A stretch of DNA of 30,809 bases from Bacillota bacterium (GTDB lineage Bacteria; Bacillota; Clostridia; Acetivibrionales; DTU013): contig JAEYOM010000087.1 of assembly GCA_023411715.1 (NCBI GenBank), positions 1-30,809 on the forward strand. Direction: 5' to 3'. Below the pieces are notes generated by a model. It saw only the letters and a list, made by a program, of their open reading frames with translations. It had not been told where the DNA came from and did not search any database. Below, piece after piece: positions 23,799 through 30,190 of this stretch (positions within the stretch are counted from its first letter, which is position 1; each line of letters starts with the position of its first letter). The translations under genes were made by a program, and so were the position numbers.

Positions 23799-24947
23799 AT
23801 GTTAAAGAAAAAAGGCAACCTTATACACTTATTATCCCTGCTTATTGCGGTCGCAATGGTATCAGTGGGACTTACCGCCTGCTCATCGGAGACTCCTGCC
23901 GGGAATTCGGTATCTGAAGCGTCTGCGCCCAATGCGTCCGCATCCGGTACGTCCGCACCGGGACCATCCGCATCGGGACCGTCTGCCGCCGGAACGCCCC
24001 AATCAGCTCAAGGCGGCACTTCTGCCGGCGAAGATAAATTCGTATTGAGGATAGGCTACGGAGGCAATTTATGCGAAGCGCCGCTCCATATGGCGGTCGA
24101 AAAGGGATTCTTTGAGGAGGAAGGGCTGAAGGTCGACCTAATAAAGCTTGCCCCCGGCACGGTTTTCGATTCTGTAACGGCGGACAAGATCGACGCCGGA
24201 TTCAGCCTGCTTGCAAGCATGATCCAGCCTCTGTCCAACGGTCTTCCCGTTAAAATAACCACAGGGCTCCATACGGGCTGCGACAAGGTGCTGGCCAAAA
24301 AGGACTCCGGGCTGGAAAAACCCGCGGATTTCAAAGGTAAGAAAATAGGTGTGCCAAGCATGTCCAGCAGTCCGATCATATTTACAAAAAGGGTGCTGGC
24401 TGATAACGGCATAGGTATCAGTGTAGAGAAATCCGAGGTCGAATTTGTAGTCTACAGTACGAGCGATCTGCCTATAGCGTTGCAGAACGGCGCCGTCGAC
24501 GCAATTGCGATGAACGATCCCACCGCTACTATTGCGGCAAATGAGTATGATCTGAATATCGTATTCGACTCGGCTCTGGATAAGCCCTACAGCGAACAAT
24601 ACTGCTGCTCCGCGTTCGTACGTAACAACATACTGAAGGACCACCAGGATGCCGCTCTGAAATACACGCGCGCAATGCAGAAGGCAAGCGCCTGGGTACA
24701 GAAAAATCAGGACGAGACCGCAAGGATTCAGGTCGAAAATAAATGGGTTGCCGGCGATGCCGAAGTAAATGCAAAGATACTGAAGACTTATAACTACATA
24801 CCTTCGGTAAGCGGCGCTTATGAAGCGTTCGGCATTACCGCCAAACAGATACAGGCGGTTGGTATGCTAGACAAGGACGTAGATACTGAAGCGCTCCAGA
24901 AAAATAGTTTCATAACTTTGGATGGAATACCGGAAGAGTTCAAATGA
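23799..24947 (+). CDS. ABC importer substrate-binding lipoprotein, NitT/TauT type
   Basis: A 382-residue solute receptor. The signal peptide ends in the lipobox GLTAC (Cys about 28), so it is lipid-anchored outside the membrane. A Ser/Ala/Pro/Gly-rich tether (about 30-80) contains five 5-residue repeats. The binding domain begins with LRIGYGGNLCEAPLHMAVEKGFFEEEGLKVDL, the standard opening of the SsuA/TauA/NMT1-like fold. DLPIALQNGAVDAIAMNDP follows in the second lobe. The ribosome binding site is GGAGG. The ligand cannot be read from sequence; aliphatic sulfonates, taurine, nitrate, cyanate and pyrimidines are known ligands in the group, and a sulfur compound fits the neighbourhood best. Confidence 0.88.
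   Translation: MLKKKGNLIHLLSLLIAVAMVSVGLTACSSETPAGNSVSEASAPNASASGTSAPGPSASGPSAAGTPQSAQGGTSAGEDKFVLRIGYGGNLCEAPLHMAVEKGFFEEEGLKVDLIKLAPGTVFDSVTADKIDAGFSLLASMIQPLSNGLPVKITTGLHTGCDKVLAKKDSGLEKPADFKGKKIGVPSMSSSPIIFTKRVLADNGIGISVEKSEVEFVVYSTSDLPIALQNGAVDAIAMNDPTATIAANEYDLNIVFDSALDKPYSEQYCCSAFVRNNILKDHQDAALKYTRAMQKASAWVQKNQDETARIQVENKWVAGDAEVNAKILKTYNYIPSVSGAYEAFGITAKQIQAVGMLDKDVDTEALQKNSFITLDGIPEEFK
23922..23996 (+). repeat. Five 15-bp repeats encoding the lipoprotein tether
   Basis: Five imperfect 15-bp units at 23922, 23937, 23952, 23967 and 23982 encode SAPNA, SASGT, SAPGP, SASGP and SAAGT. They form a flexible linker between the lipid anchor and the binding domain and could vary in number between strains. 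Confidence 0.85.
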
Positions 24948-24976
24948 ATGATCAGCCTGGAATAGAGGTGAAATGA

Positions 24977-25342
24977 ATGAGTGGCAGCTGGCGCGCGGCA
25001 ATAGCAAGTCTTGACGGAAAGGTCGTCAATGAGCATTTTGGAAGGGCGAGAGAATTCCTGATCGTAGATATCAAATCCGACGGCTCCTACGAGTTTGTTG
25101 AAAAGCGCAGCGTTACGCCCCTGTGCAGCGGCGGCGAGCATACGGAGCAGGCGCTCCTGTCGGTTATAAGCATCCTGCAGGATTGTACTGCCATACTTGT
25201 TTCACGTATCGGCATCGCAGCCGAAAGGGCGTTGAAAATACATAATATAGCAGTGTTCGAATATTCGGATTATATTGACGAAGCTATCGGGAAAATAGCC
25301 GGGTATTTTGCAAGAACCAAATATTCTGGTACGGAGGTTTAA
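24977..25342 (+). CDS. NifX/NafY-type iron-molybdenum cofactor binding protein
   Basis: A 121-residue stand-alone protein of the dinitrogenase cofactor-binding family (the fold of NifX, NafY and the NifB C-terminal domain). The family signature is the N-terminal AAIASLDGKVVNEHFGRAREFLIVDI. Next comes a CSGGEH segment and an alpha/beta core with CTAILVSRIGIAAERAL. Family members carry NifB-co or finished cofactor between proteins. It supplies the domain missing from the NifB-like protein at 18110 and so supports cofactor trafficking in this system. It starts after GAGGTG and lies 5 bp before the NifH-like gene. Confidence 0.85.
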   Translation: MSGSWRAAIASLDGKVVNEHFGRAREFLIVDIKSDGSYEFVEKRSVTPLCSGGEHTEQALLSVISILQDCTAILVSRIGIAAERALKIHNIAVFEYSDYIDEAIGKIAGYFARTKYSGTEV

Positions 25343-25347
25343 CAACA

Positions 25348-26226
25348 ATGACAAAGCATGCAACACAGATCGCGATATACGGAAAGGGAGGGATCGGCAA
25401 ATCTACTACGACCTCGAATCTGACCGCCGCGCTTTCAAAGCGCGGATACAAGGTAATGCAGTTCGGATGCGACCCGAAAAGCGATTCGACGAATACGCTC
25501 CGCAACGGGACCTATATACCGACCGTACTCGATACCCTGCGGGAGAAAAGCTCGGTAAATGCCCACGAAGTTATATTTGAAGGCTTCAATGGAGTATACT
25601 GCGTTGAAGCCGGCGGCCCCGCTCCCGGGGTAGGCTGCGCCGGACGAGGAATCATTACTACGGTGGAACTGTTCAAGCAGCAACGTATTTTTGAGGAGCT
25701 CGACCTCGACTATGTTATTTATGATGTGCTGGGAGATGTCGTTTGCGGCGGGTTTGCCGTTCCAATCCGCGAGGGGATAGCGGAGCATGTTTTTACTGTT
25801 TCGTCTGCGGATTTTATGGCGGTATATGCCGCAAACAATCTTTTCAAGGGAATAAAAAAGTATTCCAATGCAGGGGGCGCCCTGCTTGGAGGCGTCATAG
25901 CAAATTCTATAAACGCTCCGTACGCCAGGGAAATCATCGATGACTTTGTTGTACAGACAAAAACTCAAGTCGTGGAATATGTACCGCGCTCTGTAACAGT
26001 GACACAGTGCGAGCTTCAGGGAAAAACTACTATCGAGGCGGCGCCTGACTCAGCGCAGGCCAAGGTCTATTTCAGTCTTGCGGACAAGATCGCCGGCCAT
26101 ACGGAATCCAAAACTCCCGAACCTCTCGGGGTACAAGAACTAAGGAACTGGGCTTCGAAATGGGGAGATTACCTTCTGGCACTCGAGACCGGCAGCATAC
26201 GGCCTGAGATGTCGGGCAACCTGTAA
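25348..26226 (+). CDS. NifH-like nitrogenase reductase (Fe protein)
   Basis: A 292-residue ATP-dependent electron donor to the D/K component. It has the P-loop YGKGGIGKST (11-20), Asp in GCDPKSDST (switch), and the two Cys that bridge the dimer [4Fe-4S] cluster: Cys97 in PGVGCAGRG and Cys133 in DVLGDVVCGGFAVPIR. Arg100, the ADP-ribosylation site in nitrogenase Fe proteins, is present. The length is close to NifH and longer than BchL-type core alignments; a C-terminal tail of about 30 residues contains WASKWGDYLLALE. It is the last gene of the operon, 5 bp after the NifX-type gene, ahead of a bidirectional terminator. Fe-protein identity is very secure; the electron source is not encoded here. 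Confidence 0.93.
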   Translation: MTKHATQIAIYGKGGIGKSTTTSNLTAALSKRGYKVMQFGCDPKSDSTNTLRNGTYIPTVLDTLREKSSVNAHEVIFEGFNGVYCVEAGGPAPGVGCAGRGIITTVELFKQQRIFEELDLDYVIYDVLGDVVCGGFAVPIREGIAEHVFTVSSADFMAVYAANNLFKGIKKYSNAGGALLGGVIANSINAPYAREIIDDFVVQTKTQVVEYVPRSVTVTQCELQGKTTIEAAPDSAQAKVYFSLADKIAGHTESKTPEPLGVQELRNWASKWGDYLLALETGSIRPEMSGNL

Positions 26227-26300
26227 AAAGAGGTATCCGCTTACCTCATAAATAGAATATCATGTAACCTGTTTAGGCTTCCGATACAGGCAAAATAAAA

Positions 26301-26332
26301 AGGCCGCTGCCCCTTTGACGGACAGCGGTTTT
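26301..26332. terminator. Bidirectional terminator between nifH-like and second cysK
   Basis: CCGCTGCCC (26304-26312) can pair with GGACAGCGG (26320-26328) with one mismatch. TTTT follows on the plus strand, and on the minus strand CCTTTTTATTTT follows. It lies between two convergent genes and can serve both. Confidence 0.8.
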
Positions 26333-26363
26333 CGTTTGCATGTATATTTGCTTATAGGAACTT

Positions 26364-27305
26364 CTATCTTTCGAGGCTCTCAAAAAGTGGGGTAGAGAGA
26401 TAGCGTTCGCCGGTGTCCGGAAGAAGCGCGACAACGATTTTACCCTCAAATTCGGGACGCCTGGCGATCTGTGTCCCTGCAAAAGCAGCCGCGCCCGAGG
26501 AGATCCCGACGAGCAGCCCTTCCGTCCTTGCCAGAGCCTGAGCCGTTCCGTAGGCATCTTCCGTCCGGACCTTGTATATCTCATCCAGAATGGCAGAGTT
26601 CAATACCGAAGGTACGAAGCCGGCGCCAATACCCTGTATTTTATGAGGACCCGGCGCATTGCCCGAAAGAACGGCGGAATCATACGGCTCGACGGCAATT
26701 ATTTTTATTGCCGGGTTTTTGGCCTTTAAAGCTTCACCCACACCTGTGATTGTGCCTCCCGTGCCGACACCTGCCACAAAAGCTGCGATTTTTCCGTCCG
26801 TATCGCGCCAGATTTCCTCGGCGGTCGTCTCCCTATGTATCTGCGGATTCGAAGGATTATTGAACTGCTGAGGGATAAATGAATTTGGTATCTGGGCCGA
26901 AAGCTCCTCTGCTTTTCGGATTGCCCCCTTCATTCCGTCCTTTCCGGGTGTGAGTACCAGCTCGGCATTTAGTGCTTTAAGCAGCTGCCGTCTTTCATTG
27001 CTCATTGTATCGGGCATCGTGAGTATCAGCCGGTATCCCTTCGACGCCGCCACGAATGCCAGGCCGATACCAGTATTGCCGCTTGTCGGTTCTATGATGA
27101 CGGTTTGCTTGTTTATAACGCCCCGTTTTTCGGCATCGTTTATCATTGAGAAGGCGATCCTGTCCTTAACGCTTCCCAGGGGATTGAAGTACTCGAGTTT
27201 TGCCACAAGGCGGCCTTTTACTCCTGTCTCGATGTTATAGTCGGTCAATTCGAGTAAAGGGGTATTCCCAATCAATTCTGTGAGTTTACGTGAAATTTCT
27301 GGCAT
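26364..27305 (-). CDS. cysK: Cysteine synthase A (O-acetylserine sulfhydrylase), copy 2
   Basis: A 313-residue PLP enzyme with the same reaction as copy 1. PLP Lys47 is in NPLGSVKDR, the substrate loop is EPTSGNTGIG, the phosphate loop is GVGTGGTITG, and the end is PDTGERYLSTPLFESLER. It is monocistronic, convergent with the nitrogenase-like operon, and has its own consensus promoter and AGGAGG site. Two paralogues so close together suggest either ordinary versus induced sulfur conditions or different sulfur donors. Nothing in the motifs separates OAS sulfhydrylase from a sulfocysteine or thiosulfate-using form. Confidence 0.95.
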   Translation of the reverse strand: MPEISRKLTELIGNTPLLELTDYNIETGVKGRLVAKLEYFNPLGSVKDRIAFSMINDAEKRGVINKQTVIIEPTSGNTGIGLAFVAASKGYRLILTMPDTMSNERRQLLKALNAELVLTPGKDGMKGAIRKAEELSAQIPNSFIPQQFNNPSNPQIHRETTAEEIWRDTDGKIAAFVAGVGTGGTITGVGEALKAKNPAIKIIAVEPYDSAVLSGNAPGPHKIQGIGAGFVPSVLNSAILDEIYKVRTEDAYGTAQALARTEGLLVGISSGAAAFAGTQIARRPEFEGKIVVALLPDTGERYLSTPLFESLER

Positions 27306-27323
27306 ATTAAACCTCCTAATACG

Positions 27324-27337
27324 ATATGATTACTATG
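27324..27337 (-). promoter_or_regulatory. Putative operator in the second cysK leader
   Basis: Read on the minus strand, CATAGTAATCATAT lies 15 bp after the -10 box and before the ribosome binding site. It matches 13 of 14 bases of the string at 14622-14635. Confidence 0.45.
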
Positions 27338-27352
27338 AATTCTATTAATTGA

Positions 27353-27381
27353 ATTATATTTTAAAAATGAGGCTTTGTCAA
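27353..27381 (-). promoter_or_regulatory. Consensus sigma-A promoter of the second cysK
   Basis: On the minus strand TTGACA (27376-27381) and TATAAT (27353-27358) are both perfect consensus and are separated by 17 bp, 48 bp upstream of the ATG. This is a very strong promoter that would need repression for control. Confidence 0.85.
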
Positions 27382-27548
27382 TCTTAAACATTATTATCTA
27401 TATATGTCTACTGTAATTAATCGTAAAATATTTGTACAATCATTCATATTTGTTTCGGCGTGTGGAGATTATAGAATAAGCCGGGTGTGTCTGAACCGAT
27501 TATTGACAAGCCCGATGAGGATAATGCCGGAACGGGGAGGTGAAACGA

Positions 27549-27755
27549 GTGGAGCAAAAAAACCTCACACTCCATGAAACCATGGAGATACACGAAATGC
27601 TGAATTTTAAGACTATCTGCATGACAATGTCCAAGCTTGCGCAGGGAGTGGTATTTGACCAGGAGCTGAAAAATCTTCTCAATCAGGATACCCAGCAGTC
27701 TATAAAAGATGTCGAAACACTCCAGGGGCTGCTTGTTGAAACGCAGCCGAATTAG
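27549..27755 (+). CDS. Small spore coat-type protein, first copy
   Basis: A 68-residue soluble helical protein with LHETMEIHEMLNFKTICMTMSK, the form of small coat-associated proteins that pair with CotF-like proteins in Clostridia. I chose GTG 27549 because GGGGAGG lies about 8 bases upstream and the product then begins MEQKNL like its relatives; a GTG at 27540 would overlap the ribosome binding site. It begins the coat operon, 24 bp before the CotF gene. The 29456 gene is a paralogue. The upstream gap 27382-27548 shows no sporulation promoter I can defend. Confidence 0.75.
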   Translation: MEQKNLTLHETMEIHEMLNFKTICMTMSKLAQGVVFDQELKNLLNQDTQQSIKDVETLQGLLVETQPN

Positions 27756-27779
27756 CGCATTAAACGGAGGAGAAGGCAA

Positions 27780-28184
27780 ATGAACTTTGAGAAAAAGCCC
27801 ATAAACGAATTGAAGAAACCGATGAACGATGATTACCTTGAGATCAAAAATGCAAGCGGAATGCCCGCCATGGTGGATTCGACAATCGCCTTGAGCTTTA
27901 TGCTGAACGTAAAAAGCGGTATAAGAAATTGCGCGATCGCCCTGACCGAAATCGAGGATAAAAGGGCGAGGGATGCCATTAAAGGGATGCTTAACAGAGG
28001 AATCGATATGCATACGCAGATTTCGGAGCTTATGATGACGAAAGGCTGGTTCTACCCGTATGAGGTGAAGGAACAGTTCGGGATCGACCAAATGGCGGCT
28101 CGGGCTGCCGCGCAGATCGCGAACCTGGAGCTTTTCCCGGGCGATACGAGCAGGCTCGGCATGTTTACGACGCCCAACTATTGA
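27780..28184 (+). CDS. CotF-family spore coat protein, first copy
   Basis: A 134-residue four-helix (ferritin-like) protein of the CotF family. NDDYLEIKNASGMPAMVDSTIALSFMLNVKSGIRNCAIALTEIED, the segment HTQISELMMTKGWFYPY and the final LFPGDTSRLGMF are typical. These proteins are incorporated in the spore coat or made during sporulation. The start follows GGAGGAG. It is 15 bp upstream of the dehydrogenase gene, with which it is probably cotranscribed. The 29805 gene is a shorter relative. Confidence 0.85.
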   Translation: MNFEKKPINELKKPMNDDYLEIKNASGMPAMVDSTIALSFMLNVKSGIRNCAIALTEIEDKRARDAIKGMLNRGIDMHTQISELMMTKGWFYPYEVKEQFGIDQMAARAAAQIANLELFPGDTSRLGMFTTPNY

Positions 28185-28199
28185 TCAGGAGGTATAAAA

Positions 28200-29345
28200 A
28201 TGAGAGCTGTAACATTCCAGGGTATAAAAAACGTAGAAGTGAAGGATGTTGGCGATCCGACAATACATAAGCCGGACGATATCATCGTTAAGATTACGAC
28301 CACAGCCATATGCGGTTCCGACCTGCATCTTATACACGACATGATCCCAAATCTTCCGAAGGATTATATAATCGGGCACGAACCGATGGGAATCGTCGAG
28401 GAGGCCGGGCCTGACGTAACGAAGGTCAAAAAGGGAGATAGAGTCATAATTCCGTTCAATGTGAGCTGCGGCGAGTGTTATTACTGCAAGCACGACCTCA
28501 CGAGCCAATGTGACAATTCCAACCCTCACGGCGGAATGGGCGGATTTTTCGGCTACTCCGAAACGACCGGCGGTTATCCGGGCGGACAGGCTGAATATAT
28601 GAGAGTTCCCTACGGGAATTTCACACCGTTCAAGATACCGGAAAACAGTGAGATAGAAGATGAAAAGCTCGTGCTGCTGGCCGACGCCATGGGAACGGCC
28701 TACTGGAGCGTGGAAAACGCCGGAGTTAAAAACGGCGACACTGTGGTCGTACTGGGCTGCGGGCCTGTCGGGCTGCTGGCGCAGAAATTCTGCTGGATGA
28801 TGGGGGCAAAGAGGGTCATCGCAGTAGACTATATGGATTACCGGCTTGAACATGCAAAGAAATATAACAACGTTGAGACAGTAAATTTCGAGGAGCACCA
28901 GAACACCGGAGAATACCTCAAGGAAATCACGAAGGGCGGAGCGGACGTAGTGATCGACTGTGTGGGCATGGACGGCAAGATGACGCCGATGGAATTCCTT
29001 GCAAGCGGGCTGAAGCTGCAGGGAGGGGCGCTAGGCGGAATGGTGATCGCGAGCCAGGCTGTCCGTAAGGGCGGCATGATCCAGGTGACCGGCGTTTATG
29101 GCGCTCGGTACAACGGTTTTCCGCTCGGGGACCTGATGAACCGCAATATAAACATCAGGATGGGACAGGCGCCGGTTATCCCATACATGCCGCGGCTATA
29201 CCAGATGATGGCTGAGAAGAAGGTCGACCCCAGCGATATCATAACTCACAATTTGCCGCTCGAGGAGGCCAAACACGGGTACGAGGTTTTCGACACCAAA
29301 ACGGAGGGCTGCATAAAGGTAGTAATGCATCCCGGCCTTCACTGA
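28200..29345 (+). CDS. Zinc-dependent alcohol/formaldehyde dehydrogenase family protein
   Basis: A 381-residue MDR-family oxidoreductase. The catalytic zinc ligands are Cys38 (AICGSDLH), His60-Glu61 (IGHEPMG) and a later residue. The structural zinc site is four Cys in CGECYYCKHDLTSQC (90, 93, 96, 104). The Rossmann motif is VVVLGCGPVGLLAQ. The long insertion after the structural zinc lobe and the C-terminal PVIPYMPRLYQMM place it near the glutathione-independent formaldehyde dehydrogenase group, which binds NAD tightly. It is cotranscribed with the coat genes (GGAGG site, 15-bp gap), so a role in spores is likely, such as aldehyde removal; the substrate is uncertain. Confidence 0.88.
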   Translation: MRAVTFQGIKNVEVKDVGDPTIHKPDDIIVKITTTAICGSDLHLIHDMIPNLPKDYIIGHEPMGIVEEAGPDVTKVKKGDRVIIPFNVSCGECYYCKHDLTSQCDNSNPHGGMGGFFGYSETTGGYPGGQAEYMRVPYGNFTPFKIPENSEIEDEKLVLLADAMGTAYWSVENAGVKNGDTVVVLGCGPVGLLAQKFCWMMGAKRVIAVDYMDYRLEHAKKYNNVETVNFEEHQNTGEYLKEITKGGADVVIDCVGMDGKMTPMEFLASGLKLQGGALGGMVIASQAVRKGGMIQVTGVYGARYNGFPLGDLMNRNINIRMGQAPVIPYMPRLYQMMAEKKVDPSDIITHNLPLEEAKHGYEVFDTKTEGCIKVVMHPGLH

Positions 29346-29455
29346 CCTGTTATATTTATATGAAATTTCAAGGTAAACGGCAGGATATGCCGGATTATTG
29401 CAAAATTAGCCGGCAGGAGCTGAAAATACCTGAAAAACTATAGGAGGCGGATAAT

Positions 29456-29719
29456 ATGGATAAGGCAAGGAGACTGGCTCCTCATGAAAGCTTTGAGCTT
29501 CATGAGCTGCTGACCGTCAAAAATATATGCGCTACCAAATCATCGGAAATGGCGAACCTCGTCAAGGATGAGGAACTGAAAGGGCTGATGCAGAATGATT
29601 TTACAGCATCGCAGGAGCATATCAGGGAACTCAGGGGTCTGCTGAAGATGTCGGAGTTTACGGATACTGGTGCTTTACGGGATGCGGGCGGCGGCGATCC
29701 CACGGGCACTGCACATTGA
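29456..29719 (+). CDS. Small spore coat-type protein, second copy
   Basis: An 87-residue protein with LAPHESFELHELLTVKNICATKSSEM and LKGLMQNDFTASQEHIRELRGLL, clearly related to the 27549 product (HExxEhHExLxxKxIC pattern). It has a Gly/Thr-rich tail of about 18 residues that the first copy lacks. AGGAGG lies upstream of the ATG. The 110-bp gap before it contains a small CGGCA...TGCCG hairpin but no clear promoter or terminator. Confidence 0.75.
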   Translation: MDKARRLAPHESFELHELLTVKNICATKSSEMANLVKDEELKGLMQNDFTASQEHIRELRGLLKMSEFTDTGALRDAGGGDPTGTAH

Positions 29720-29804
29720 ATACGGTCGTATAGGATATGTATATTCATGAGGCACGGGTGTATAATTCGCCCGGCTCTGGTTACTATTGTGAGAAGGAGA
29801 CATT

Positions 29805-30098
29805 ATGGCTGGTATCATACAAAACTTAATGGGCATGGGGGATATTACGGAACAGGTCATTGCAACGGATTTTCTTATCTCTGCGAAGGCAGGGGTCAGG
29901 AATTATGCAATGGCAATTTCGGAAGCGGTGACTCCCGAGGTTAAGGAAGTTCTGCGCAGGCACCTGAATGACGCAATAGAGACGCATGAAAAAATAACGT
30001 GGTATATGATAAAGAGGGGCTACTATCATACGGATGACTTCAGTGCACAGTTGCGAGTGGACTTTAAGGCAGCCGATACCGTTCTGGATATGCAATAG
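29805..30098 (+). CDS. CotF-family spore coat protein, second copy
   Basis: A 97-residue helical protein with IATDFLISAKAGVRNYAMAISEAVTPEVKEVLRRHL and THEKITWYMIKRGYYH, which match the CotF pattern seen at 27780. It lacks the longer N-terminal arm and the C-terminal extension of that copy. The ribosome binding site is AAGGAG, 8 bases from the ATG. With 29456 it forms the second small-protein/CotF pair after the dehydrogenase gene. The 92-bp gap that follows holds GC-rich short repeats without a T tract. Confidence 0.82.
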   Translation: MAGIIQNLMGMGDITEQVIATDFLISAKAGVRNYAMAISEAVTPEVKEVLRRHLNDAIETHEKITWYMIKRGYYHTDDFSAQLRVDFKAADTVLDMQ

Positions 30099-30190
30099 CG
30101 GTCAGCCCGAATCCGGCGGTAATACAGGCATGATCTCATCGGAGCCGGCCTGATCACAACTCAGCCAACCGGCGCAACCTGGCGGCGGCT

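Noticed and set aside
23922..23996. Possible CRISPR-like array
   Set aside because: The 15-bp units are directly adjacent, have no spacers, and are in frame in a lipoprotein linker.
17119..26226. Reading the operon as a canonical N2-fixing nif cluster
   Set aside because: No nifE, nifN or nifV is present, the NifD-like protein lacks the FeMo-co His, K precedes D, and the neighbours are sulfur genes with a NitT/TauT importer.
27421..27548. Sigma-E or sigma-K promoter for the coat genes
   Set aside because: A TTCATATTT string resembles a sigma-E -35, but no acceptable -10 follows at the right distance.
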